Shown: positions 55,309-64,000 of the stretch, piece after piece
How the letters are laid out: each line of letters opens with the position of its first letter
Numbering within the stretch: the first letter of the stretch is position 1
Notes under the pieces: generated by a model
The model's input: only the letters and a program-made list of their open reading frames with translations
The model's database searches: none
What the model was told of the DNA's origin: nothing
Translations under genes and position numbers: made by a program
Assembly: GCA_964007475.1 (NCBI GenBank)
Contig: OZ023274.1
Location: 88,187,213 to 88,251,212 of the forward strand
Source of the DNA: Hybos culiciformis
Taxonomy: Eukaryota > Arthropoda > Insecta > Diptera > Hybotidae
Direction of reading: 5' to 3'
Length of the DNA: 64,000 nt

Positions 55309-55443
55309 CAAAAACAAATTTTCATTCCGAGTAATTCAAAATCGAAAGTGATTAGAATATGTATTAAATCAATCTAATTTTGATTTTATTTATTATTTAT
55401 CGAATATATTCCAATAAAAAATTACATACGTTTTTAATTTTAG

Positions 55444-55918
55444 GTGTTATTATGATGACCACTTAAGACAGCAAAATCCTGGCCGATTTGTTTGTATTAA
55501 ATGTGAACAAATTTTTATGTTCGAATATGAATTAAAGGTGCATTTCAATGACCATGAGAACAGTTCAAAAAATATAAAATGTGATTATTGTAATTTAAAA
55601 TTTCTAACAGAAGAAGATTTGGAACAACATATAATTTCCCCTGAACATTTCGTAAAAAAATCGTGCTCCAAACCAATTTTTCGTATTTCAAATTCTTATC
55701 CAGTACTAGGTCGCCAACCAAATTTAAATGAAATAAATCATCATTTTCCTCGACCTTATGTATCAGAAATTCGTATTCGACATTTTCTTCACTTTCCGAA
55801 GCGAGATCGAAACTTGCTTCCACCTAAAAAAATTGCTGGACGGCCAATTATTAATCCAGTTAATGGATTTACATATCCCAATTGCACGGCTTCAGAATAT
55901 AAAAACATTTATTGGTAA
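55444..55918 (+). CDS. ZAD C2H2 zinc-finger protein, exon 4 (C terminus)
   Basis: The last coding exon, after acceptor AATTTTAG|, completes finger 5 and adds finger 6 (residues about 557-577, C-x2-C-x12-H-x3-H) and finger 7 (from about 586, C-x2-C-x12-H-x5-H). Finger 5 has both Cys and the first His, but where a second His or Cys is expected it reads HLRQQNPGRF, so it is probably degenerate. The tail has a basic-aromatic stretch and ends ...YKNIYW. Intron 3 (55062-55443, 382 bp) holds a dispersed repeat. Overall the gene would encode ZAD + 3 fingers + acidic linker + 4 fingers, a common ZAD layout. Confidence 0.82.
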
Positions 55919-58480
55919 AAAATATTTTTTTTCAACTAATTTTAAATGGAATTTTGTAAAAAGATTACTCTAAGTTTTTTATTTTAATATATATTTAAAC
56001 TGAGCTTGATCTACGCTAAATAAATAAATAAAGATTCTTAAAATCGATCCTAGTTCTTAATAACTTCCTTGAATTTGAACCGTAACCCGAAATCTTTATA
56101 TTTATAAATAAAATTCTTCTGTGAAGAAATCTTTACATAATAGAGGGGAAATTGATATGCTCAAAAGTGCCACTAGCTTCGTAATTAGTTTTGTTTTTTA
56201 TTCAAATCAATATTGAGTAAAATATAAGCTTTCTTTGTTGTTTGTTATCTTAATAGAAAAGAAATATTTCGAAAACTACCCAATAAATAAAGATTATTCA
56301 TCATAAACCAATTTTACATTTTAATTAAAATTCTAAATTCTCGTTTTTATATTACTTCCATGCTTCCATGGAAACACTAACAATAGTACAATAAGTGAAG
56401 AGTTTTGCCCATTAAAAGCGGTTTTTAATTTAATTTGTTTTTAAACTAATGAGGTACGAACTTGTAAAGTTTAGTAACAGAAAAAACAATTAGAGTCAAC
56501 AGGCTCAAGCTTACGCAGAGCTCTTAAAAAAATATGTCACAGACTAAAAATACAAAAAAAATAATTTTAGAGGCCTTTAGGTATATCATCATTTATCTCT
56601 TTAATAATTTTCAAAGTTCGCCCACAAAAATGTTAGTTTTATCGTAACTTTATTGTGAATAATTTAATATGAATTAGGTTCCACGGGCGGAAGGTTTGAC
56701 GAGATATTTTTTTTTTTGCTTTGAAGATTAAATTTTAAAATTAAAAAAAAGGGCCTTTAAGACCTGTGTTACACATTACATAATTGTATATATATTTTTG
56801 TACATAAGTTTTATATTTTTTTAATTGTATAAACATTAGGATACATTAGTATCTAAAATACTAGTATTGAAATATTTTGAATAATTCAAACTAATTTTTT
56901 TAAGACCTCACTATTTTGGACATTTTTCTCATATGCTCAGACCATGCCCATTAATTGTATTTCGATTTAAAAATATTTACACCGTCAGAAAATAAATTTA
57001 AACCAAGTTTTTGCAACTTTTATTAAGATGACAGGTCTCGCTTCATTTGTAAAGGTTGAATTTTATTTATTTTTTTATCAGGATCAGTATTTAAACAACA
57101 TATTTTAATTGGAGCACTGAGTTTTGCTACTAACCTTGTTGAACCTAAAAAGTAATTAAAGTTTATTTGTTTAGTCATAATATGTTATAGAGTTGTAAAA
57201 ATTCAAATACTTTTGTATTGAATACCTGTAATGAATAAAAAGTAATTGTATTTTAAAAGTTATGAATAATAATTGAAAAATAATTGAATTAAAAAAAAAA
57301 AAAGAATTAAAAGAAAATGAATTTTAAGAAGTAATGAATTTTCAAATTTAATTACTTTTGATTTTTATTTGAAAATAGCTGAATATTTACAGCTCTGAAT
57401 ATGTAGTGATCGAAGTGAAGTGCTCGTGATTAACTAATAACATTAAGTGATGATGTAGGAAGGTTCTTGAGTTAATTCAATTCTTTGTCCATCAAAATCA
57501 ATTTGTAATGTTAAATGGTCAAAAATCGACAATCATACTGTCTTTATATTTCGAATTTTTTTTTTTAAATATGAATTTGTTTTTAATGGGTTTATTTTTA
57601 TTAGTGCGTTCTAGAAGTCCGGGATATTCAAACGTAGGAATTTCCTTTTCTGAAAAATCCTAGGAATAATTTCTACCAACTCCTACGAATAAGAAAACAA
57701 TAATGACTTTTTTTCTAAAATCATATACATTTAAAAATTTTATAAGGGCTTTTTTAAACGTGTTATTTGATGTTTTTGAGATTTTGAAGATTAATTTGTA
57801 ACGTTTAATAATTTTGCGGAAAGAAAAACTCAGTTATAATTTTATATTGAATGACTTTAAACTACTTACTTGCAGTTTAATTTAATTCAATAGTTTAATT
57901 ACTAGTGGCAATAAATAAAATAAATATAAGTAATATATTTTATTTTATTATTTTTAATGTTAAATATCTAATTAAGAGATGGTTCTCTTATCATGAACTA
58001 TTAAGTTAATTTGTTTAAAAATTCATTATTAGAATCAATTCTTAATTTACTTGTTTTTAATTTTCGAATTATAGAATTAACTTTTTTTTACTAAGAATTT
58101 TCGACTTTTAAAAATAGAAAATAACGTGTATTGTATAGCTAAGAATAAATGTATAGTGTATTTTTATAGTATTTATTTTGTTATTGAATATTGTAATAAG
58201 TTTAGTACAGTACACTATAAATTGAAAATAATTAAAATTCATAAAAATTCATTGTAAAAATATAAATATTCAAAAATACATGCTTTTTAAAAATTGTTTT
58301 TCATCAAAAAATAAAAATCATTTGCACTCAGTGTCATTTATTATTAAGAAAGAAAGAATAAAAGATTGGAAATAAAAAATTATTAATAAATAAATACTTT
58401 AATGATTCAAGCTTACTTTGTCAGAAGGTTTTAAATCCAGTTAAGTATATTTTTTAATAATAAATTAATTTTAGTTTACT
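55919..58480. other. 3' flank and A+T-rich intergenic DNA
   Basis: Apart from the poly(A) signals at its start, no gene or structured element is evident. A/T runs dominate. Confidence 0.5.
56019..56032 (+). terminator. Poly(A) signal cluster of the ZAD gene
   Basis: Three overlapping AATAAA hexamers (AAATAAATAAATAAAG) lie about 100 bp after the stop codon, a normal distance for a short 3' UTR. Confidence 0.55.
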
Positions 58481-59285
58481 AGCAGACTAAACTTGTCGAT
58501 TTGAATCTGCGGGGGCTGTCAATTTTGGGATCAGGTCAAAATTTCAAATTTTACAAAAACTAAAATTCCCCCCGTAATTCAAAAATTTCGTAATTTATTT
58601 TTTTTTAGTTGAACGGTAATTAGAAATTTCATTCTAGTCTCAAAAAAAACCAGGGGGATTATTATTTAACTCAATTCGTATTATGTAAGTCGAATTCGTA
58701 AATTTTTTTTTTTTTAAATTCGAATATTATAATTTTTGAAGTATTGTTTTCATGGCATTATGAAACTCGAAAATAGAAATTCGATTTTAGCAAATATTAT
58801 TCGTTAACTATTTAGGAATAGAAAACGTGAATTTTTTTTTAAAAATATAAGTAGGTATGTTTTTAAAAAAAATTTTTTAAATCAACGTTAAAAATTAAAA
58901 CAAACTATAGCATTGGAACAAAATATTTTAACTTTGCCAGGGAAAAGTCAAAATGGGTCAACACCAAAAGTACTCGATTTGAAAAATTTTAATTTTACGT
59001 AAATTTTTAAAAAGGATACTTAAAAAACATTCTTGTTAATTTTCTTTTAAAAATAATTTATTAAAAATATAAAAATTTTGCTTAATTTAAAAATGCTATG
59101 CTTTCCTGGAAGTGTTGTATCCATCTTTAAAATTTTAAATGATTTTTGGTCTGTAGGAGCTACAAGTTCATTCGATATTTCTTTGAGACCACATTTAAAG
59201 GCATTCTTACTCAGACGAAAATTATTCCTAAAGCTGAATGAAAATAATAGGATTGATTACATTATGTTATCTAATAAAAAAAATG
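58481..59285. other. Mixed-composition intergenic DNA, possible transposon relics
   Basis: Short G+C-richer patches (CTGCGGGGGCTGTC near 58.51 kb, CCCCCCGTAATTC near 58.57 kb, CCAGGGGGATT near 58.65 kb) interrupt A+T-rich DNA. On the minus strand at about 59080-59245 a frame reads ...NNFRLSKNAFKCGL..., weakly like the N-terminal part of PIF/Harbinger nucleases. No complete gene is present. Confidence 0.35.
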
Positions 59286-59700
59286 AAAACTCTCTGTTTC
59301 TCTGTCTTCTGTCCTCATTCTGTCCTCAGTCTGGTTGTTGGTCTCTACAAAAAAAATGGGGCAAATCGAGCAAAAAAAAAATATTGCCCATACAAAATGT
59401 ATGAAAACTTTGGGGGGCTCTATCTCCGAAACTGGGCCCGAGCCCCAAAAACTGATTTCAGTTTTGGAAGTTTGGGCACCGCCTCTACCCTCCCTCCAAG
59501 TTTCAGCCCATTCTGATAGTTTCAAGGAAACGGCACTTTAGCCAAAAAAAGTGCCCTGGGGGTTCGGGGGAGGCGGCAGCCTTCCCCCAATACATGAAAA
59601 AACTATTCATTTTAATTTGACCATAAATTTTTCAATAACATTTCTACCGCCGTAAATTTACGCCGTAAAATTTTTTGCGCCGTACATTTGCGCCCGGCTA
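59286..59700. repeat. G+C-richer repeat block with hairpin, probable transposon remnant
   Basis: This block differs sharply in composition: a CT-rich lead (CTCTGTTTCTCTGTCTTCTG), GGGGGGCTC and GGGCCCGAGCCCC words, then a strong hairpin near 59568-59590 (GGGGGAGGC, a 4-base loop, GCCTTCCCCC). It closes with a GCCGTA triplet array at 59649, 59662 and 59679 around a GTAAATTTAC palindrome. It is open in several frames simply because stop codons are rare at this base composition. It is most likely a transposable-element fragment of unknown class. Confidence 0.45.
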
Positions 59701-59853
59701 ACGGAAAAGTACCATAATTCGTTTTATTTTTATTCATATATTCATCAATGCGAAATGTGAACACATTGAGATATTCTGTCAGTCATTGAAAAATACTTTG
59801 TTGGGTTTTGAATGTCATATGTTTTCTGCTTTCAGTTTTTTAGACCAGACGGT

Positions 59854-59968
59854 TTGTTTACATTTTTTTTTTGAGGTCAACCAAGAAGCAGCCAAGCAGC
59901 AAATTTATTAATTTATTAATTTATTCAACTTTTTTTTTATTGTGTTCGAACGACAGAAAAAAATGTAG
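59854..59968 (+). promoter_or_regulatory. Candidate promoter / leader exon of the nucleotidase gene
   Basis: TTGTTTAC (59854-59861) and GTCAACC (59876-59882) precede a possible donor ATGTAG|GTAAAT at 59968/59969. Splicing to the acceptor at 61193 (a 20-base T tract, then TAG|) would remove 1.2 kb. The ATGTAG just before the donor would be a start-stop uORF. This is inferred from signals only. Confidence 0.25.
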
Positions 59969-60289
59969 GTAAATAAAATCAAATTTATAAATAAATTATT
60001 AAATTAAAACTAATTCACAATTTCGCAAGTGTTGTGCAAGCAAATGAATCCAATGAAATTTGAGAAGACAAGAAGTTATAAATAAATGATAAATGTATTA
60101 TATTACTATGTACATGTAGGTAGTAAAATAGTAAACATAAACAAATTGTGTTTGAAATTATCGTAATTTCGAATTGAATTTATCTAGAATTTTAAATTTG
60201 AATAAAATTATCAAAATTAATTTGAATTTGGAAATATGTTTTTGTTGTTTCGGTCGCTTCGCCTAAAAAAAATTAAATTCAGAGAACCT

Positions 60290-61080
60290 ACAAACCTATA
60301 CGCCTATTATACTTAGATGTTATGTAGGTATGTAACCTACCAATGCTATAACATGATTATCCTCATTTAGGTAGGTATATATGACAAAAGTAAATTAAAA
60401 TTTAGCCATTCTTTACCAAGTAAAGAACCAAGAAAAAGTAGAATAGGCATAAATAGGTAATTGACACGATTTGAAATTTACAAATTCTAAATTAAGTAGA
60501 ATATGGAGATTCCTAACATACATATCTACTTAAGTACAACACATTAAGTAAATTTTGAAGTCAAGTACCTACTACACCTATTTTGCAAACCACACAGAGG
60601 TAGAAGGTACCTCACTATTTAAGAACAGAATGGTACTTTTTACGGGTACTTTTTATATTCCAATAAGATAATTAGGAGGATCTAATTCCAAATATATAGT
60701 TAATTGAATGGGCGTCTTATTTTCTTTATCTGTGCATAACCGAGAATGTTAGAGTTGCGAGCCTCGATTGTATATGAAAATAGGAAATAAAATGAAATGA
60801 ATGGAGTATTGATTTATGTGATTACAGATGTTTGAAATTGGAAATTTTACGAGTCAATGTCAACAAAAAAAAATTGGCAGAAACGTAGGCATATCTCTGT
60901 AGGCATGTCTCTGCAGCATTGCTCGTTTAATTAATTTCTGATCAGTTGCTGTTGCGATTAAATATTATCAACAGTGACAATTTTATAATTTTTGTTGCCT
61001 TGAACACAGCACAATATAAACAAATCAGTATAAATGTACTAAGTAGGTAATAGGCAGGTACACCAAAAATCGAACTGTGC
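60290..61080. other. Upstream region rich in TAGGTA/ACCTAC words
   Basis: No gene is seen. TAGGTA or its complement recurs many times between 60.1 and 61.06 kb, including TAGGTAG at 60117 and 60368 and an inverted pair GTAGGT/ACCTAC at 60324-60340. This could be a regulatory cluster or simple-sequence drift. Confidence 0.4.
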
Positions 61081-61220
61081 CCTTTACATTAATTTTATTT
61101 AGATAATTAAAAAAGTATCACTTTTTTATTATCATTTTTTTTGTAATGTCTAAATAATAATTTAATCTTAATTTTTTTTTTTTTTTTTTTTAGAAGTTAT
61201 CAGTCAACATAATAAATAAA

Positions 61221-61333
61221 ATGTAAATTTTTGTATATTTGGCTTCTCCAATTCATTATCAATTGAAAATTAAAAGTGTATGCAAGTTTTTGAGAAAAGA
61301 AGGTTAATTTTTTTTAACCAGCATTTAAACTAG
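61221..61333 (+). promoter_or_regulatory. Two uORFs in the nucleotidase leader
   Basis: Between the acceptor at 61193 and the main ATG at 61378 lie a start-stop ATGTAA at 61221-61226 and a 17-codon uORF at 61280-61333 (MQVFEKRRL...). The main ATG is the third in the leader. If this leader is used as drawn, the uORFs would lower or regulate translation. Confidence 0.45.
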
Positions 61334-61377
61334 AAAATTATTGAGATAACGAAATTCTAAATATTTTGAAGTATATT

Positions 61378-61518
61378 ATGTCAAATTTAATGATTAAAAA
61401 TAAAATTAAATTAAGTGATATATTTGAATTAAATCAATTGCATTGTAAAATAAAAGACCGAAAAAAGGTTGAAAATATTTTAAATTCATTCATAGAAGGT
61501 GGTGTTAATCGGCTACAG
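61378..61518 (+). CDS. cN-IIIB: Cytosolic 5'-nucleotidase III, exon 1
   Basis: This exon encodes residues 1-47 of a 304-residue enzyme. The ATG at 61378 (ATTATGTCA) begins MSNLMIKNKIKL; earlier in-frame sequence has no ATG. It ends GVNRLQ|GTAAGG in phase 0, exactly before the catalytic VITDFDFT of exon 2, matching the human NT5C3 arrangement ...LQVITDFD. The N-terminal helix region (KVENILNSFIEGG) corresponds to the cap-anchoring start of the family. The family hydrolyses pyrimidine 5'-monophosphates and, for cN-IIIB, 7-methyl-GMP from cap breakdown, in the cytosol. Confidence 0.85.
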
Positions 61519-62579
61519 GTAAGGATTTATAAATATTTAAAAAAAAATTGTTTTCGAATTAAAGCTGCTTACCAAAAATTCGTTGTTTTCAATATTTTTT
61601 GCTTTCTACATTTTACTCAAAAAAAGTTTTTAAATTCATATTTTTGAGCTTCGCAAAAGTAATTCATTCGAATTCACTTTTCTATTCGACATCATCGATT
61701 GCTGTTCGATATAATAACCAAAATATGTAAAAATAAAACTTTTTTTCTAAAATCTGCTAAGTTCGTGTTAATATAAAAAAAAAACACAATCCATAAAAAC
61801 AAAAATTGTAATATAAATCCTTTATTTGGGAGGCCTCGGTTTTTTAATACTAATTTTTGATTTGTTGACTATTCAGTTGTATCACATTCAATTGAATCAT
61901 TTATATCATCCTCGATATCATCAAACTGGTTCTCAAATAAATTCGAGATATAAGGAAGATCATTGAATCTTCATTTTTGCATTACACTTTTTTATTTCAC
62001 AAAAAATTTCGACCTGCCACTGAAAGGAGCAAAAAGTTTTAACCGGCCTCCCGTTGCTAAAATGCATTGTCATCGAATTAAAGTCGATGGACAAAATTAA
62101 TTGAGTTTTCATTTCCAGTTCAACTTGATAATACCATTTTTGTCTCAAAAATAAATATTTAAGTTATATGTTTTATGCAAATGGTAAAATTAAAGAAAAA
62201 AAAAAATTCCGTTCGAAATCAGAAAAAGTAAACTTGAAGCATAACGTAAAAAAATATATATAAAAGAAAATGGTCTGCATGTCATGCAAGTTTTTCTCTT
62301 ACTTTAAAAAAAAATATTATCAAAGCTCAGAAATTTATACAAGATATTAAAAAAAGATGTTTAGAATGATATAATACTTGTGTATATTAGTGTTATATAT
62401 AATGCATCACATGTGTCAAAAATATAAATAAAAATTTTAATATCATTAAATTGTTAGTATTTTTTCTTTTTTTAAAATATCGCTTTCTCCTGATTTTATA
62501 TGTTATGATTATTTCCGCCTTGATTACATAAAATACAAAATGCAATTACTGATGATCTTTGTGTACTATTGACATTTAG

Positions 62580-62815
62580 GTAATTACAGATTTTGATTTT
62601 ACTGTGACAAAACAACATAGAGGCAATAGCGAAGAAAAAGTTTTATCAAGTTTTGGAATTCTTAACGCTTGTAAATCAATACCAAAAAGTTTTTTAGAAG
62701 CTGAAAATGAACTTTGTCAAAAATATTATCCTATAGAGATTGATCCAAAAATTCCCAAGGAAGAGAAGATTACTTATATGATTGAATGGTGGACACAAAC
62801 ATCCAATTTATTAAA
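62580..62815 (+). CDS. cN-IIIB: Cytosolic 5'-nucleotidase III, exon 2
   Basis: Exon 2 (236 bp, acceptor GACATTTAG|, donor TTAAA|GTAAGT, leaving phase 2) carries HAD motif I, DFDFT. D51 is the predicted nucleophile and D53 the general acid, with T55 after them. Next come cap-domain features: SSFGILNACKSIPKSF, then KYYPIEIDPKIPKEEK and YMIEWWTQT, which parallel the family's KYY.IE.DP...EEK...MVEWWT block and include the aromatic/Glu residues that line the nucleotide base pocket. The SSFGI.NAC.S.P stretch resembles the fly enzyme rather than vertebrate NT5C3A, by recollection. A 1,061-bp A+T-rich intron (61519-62579) precedes it. Confidence 0.93.
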
Positions 62816-63117
62816 GTAAGTCAATTAGTTAAGTGCTTGTGTTGCGACGAATTCTAAAATTAAATTGTACTAAGTATTTCTCTCAAATTCTTTTTTTTTT
62901 TTCAAAAGTTACATTTAAAAAGTTATTTTTCGAAGCAGGAAATGTATTTTAATTTTTTTTGTACCTTATAATAAACAGGTTTTAATTTCTGAACGAAAAG
63001 AATTTTGTTCTAATTATTATTGATATTTTTTCGAAAGAAATTTTATTATTTAATAAATTAATACTTGAAAGAAATATTGAAAAATTGAAAATGTCGTTGA
63101 ACTTTTTTAATGAAAGT

Positions 63118-63201
63118 TTATTCATATTTTTATATTATAATGTATTATTCATATTATTATATTATAATGTATTATTCATATTTTTATATTATAATGTATG
63201 C
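63118..63201 (+). repeat. 27-bp minisatellite, three copies, at a splice acceptor
   Basis: Units start at 63121, 63148 and 63175. The first two differ at one base and the third differs at its last two. The array ends 12 bases before exon 3, so it occupies the region where branch point and pyrimidine tract are expected. Because 27 is a multiple of three, it reads as an artificial MYYSY repeat upstream of the true exon. Confidence 0.9.
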
Positions 63202-63213
63202 TTTTTATTGTAG

Positions 63214-63751
63214 AGGATTTGCTTTAGATGCAGCCGAAATTGATGAAGTCACATTGTCAAAATGCAAAGACTCGCTCCGTGACAAAACCCCGGAATTATT
63301 TTCCAAATTGAATGAATTGGATATACCATGCCTAGTTTTTTCAGCTGGCCTAGGAGATTGCGTTGTTTCCCTTTTAAAAAACGCGAATGTAATGTATCCA
63401 AATATGAAAATTATATCGAATTTTTTAAGATATAAGAATGGCTTACTTGACGGACTACAAGATCCAATCATACACGTTTTTAATAAAAATGAGGCAGCAT
63501 TAAAAGGAACCGAATATTATGATTTGGTTCATAATAAGGATCATATAATATTAATGGGAGATTCATTGGGTGATTGTTCAATGGCAGATGGTCTACCTCT
63601 GCAAACTGTGGTTCTTAAAATTGGGTTTCTGTATAACTCAATTGATGAAAATTTACCAAAGTATCAAGAATTTTTTGATATTGTTTTAATTGATGATCAG
63701 ACAATGGATGTTCCTCAATCGATAGTTAATTTAGTAGCTAACGAAAACTAA
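63214..63751 (+). CDS. cN-IIIB: Cytosolic 5'-nucleotidase III, exon 3 (C terminus)
   Basis: Exon 3 follows a 398-bp intron (62816-63213, acceptor TATTGTAG|) and completes Lys126 of the split codon. It holds HAD motif II, FSAGLGD (Ser169), motif III with Lys217 in HVFNKNEAAL, and motif IV, GDSLGD (Asp242, Asp246), for Mg2+ binding; the following CSMADG is also family-typical. All catalytic positions are intact. The C-terminal KIGFLY...YDIVL-like segment (FFDIVLIDDQTMDVP) matches the family end. At 304 aa the length is normal (family about 290-340). Stop TAA at 63749. The frame stays open upstream through the 27-bp repeat array, but that part lies within the intron. Confidence 0.95.
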
Positions 63752-64000
63752 GCTTAGAAGAAAAAAAATAAGCACAAAATTTAGATAATTATTGAAATCT
63801 TGTATAATTTTTTGCTCGAGTACAAAAAACAAAATTTTATACTGTATTGAAAATACATAATCATATTTTTTATTTTGTATTATTTAATTTTTTGCCCCCG
63901 ATTGCTTTTAAAATATAATAAACCAATTTGTATTATTTAAGATATAATGTTTTTGTTTTTTAATTGATATTGATGTAAATTTCTGTATTTTACACACAAT
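63752..64000 (+). terminator. 3' UTR and poly(A) signal of the nucleotidase gene
   Basis: AATAAA at 63917-63922, 166 bp after the stop, is followed by a T/G-rich element (GTTTTTGTTTTTTAATTG). The window ends 78 bp later with no further gene. Confidence 0.6.

Noticed and set aside
59238..59541. Overlapping 60-110 codon frames on both strands in the G+C-richer block
   Set aside because: Open in several frames at once because stop codons are rare at this composition. No recognisable protein.
63110..63213. Apparent N-terminal extension of the nucleotidase exon 3 frame
   Set aside because: It consists of the in-frame 27-bp repeats. The acceptor at 63213 and phase continuity with exon 2 place it in the intron.
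1..64000. tRNA, rRNA or CRISPR array
   Set aside because: I looked for B-box-like GGTTCGAATCC words, long conserved rRNA tracts and regular repeat-spacer arrays and found none. A covariance-model scan could still find small RNAs that I cannot see.

Overview
The window looks like nuclear DNA of an insect, most likely a fly. It is very A+T-rich (by eye about 75-80%), full of A and T homopolymer runs, and its genes are split by short GT-AG introns. Three things point to an insect: a BTB plus Pipsqueak-helix transcription factor of the Ribbon type, a ZAD-type C2H2 zinc-finger gene (a family expanded mainly in insects), and a cytosolic 5'-nucleotidase that closely resembles the fly cN-IIIB protein as I remember it. 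A repeat inside one intron resembles dispersed repeats of higher flies, also from memory. All three genes read on the + strand and lie in the last 24 kb.

Layout: 1-39907 holds no convincing protein gene. It is probably the 5' flank and large 5' intron(s) of the Ribbon gene. It contains a strong 5' splice donor at 29746/29747, a G+C-rich 62-bp exon-like island at 13044-13105, a 1.17-kb inverted-repeat structure (15482-16653), a decayed hAT-like element (about 16824-17120) and a diverged tandem repeat near 32.0-32.4 kb. 39908-42806 is ribbon: one exon with the BTB domain and a polyQ/Arg-Glu-rich linker, a 435-bp intron, and one exon with the Psq helix-turn-helix; the product is 806 aa.

42807-51553 is A+T-rich intergenic DNA. 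It includes a possible 5' leader exon near 49.6 kb and an intact-looking 341-bp hAT MITE (50278-50618) with a perfect 8-bp target-site duplication. 51600-55918 is a four-exon ZAD zinc-finger gene (697 aa by my splice model) whose start codon overlaps the stop of a short upstream ORF. 55919-61193 is intergenic, with a compositionally odd, G+C-richer block at 59286-59700 next to a weak transposase-like reading. 61378-63751 is the three-exon cN-III pyrimidine/m7GMP nucleotidase gene (304 aa) with all four HAD motifs intact.

The three genes do not form a pathway that I can see: two are nuclear DNA-binding regulators and one is a cytosolic nucleotide-salvage enzyme. I found no bacterial-type operon, CRISPR array, tRNA or rRNA gene. 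The most checkable new observations are the MITE with its TSD, the long inverted repeat, the exon-like island at 13.0 kb, and the uORF arrangements in front of two genes.
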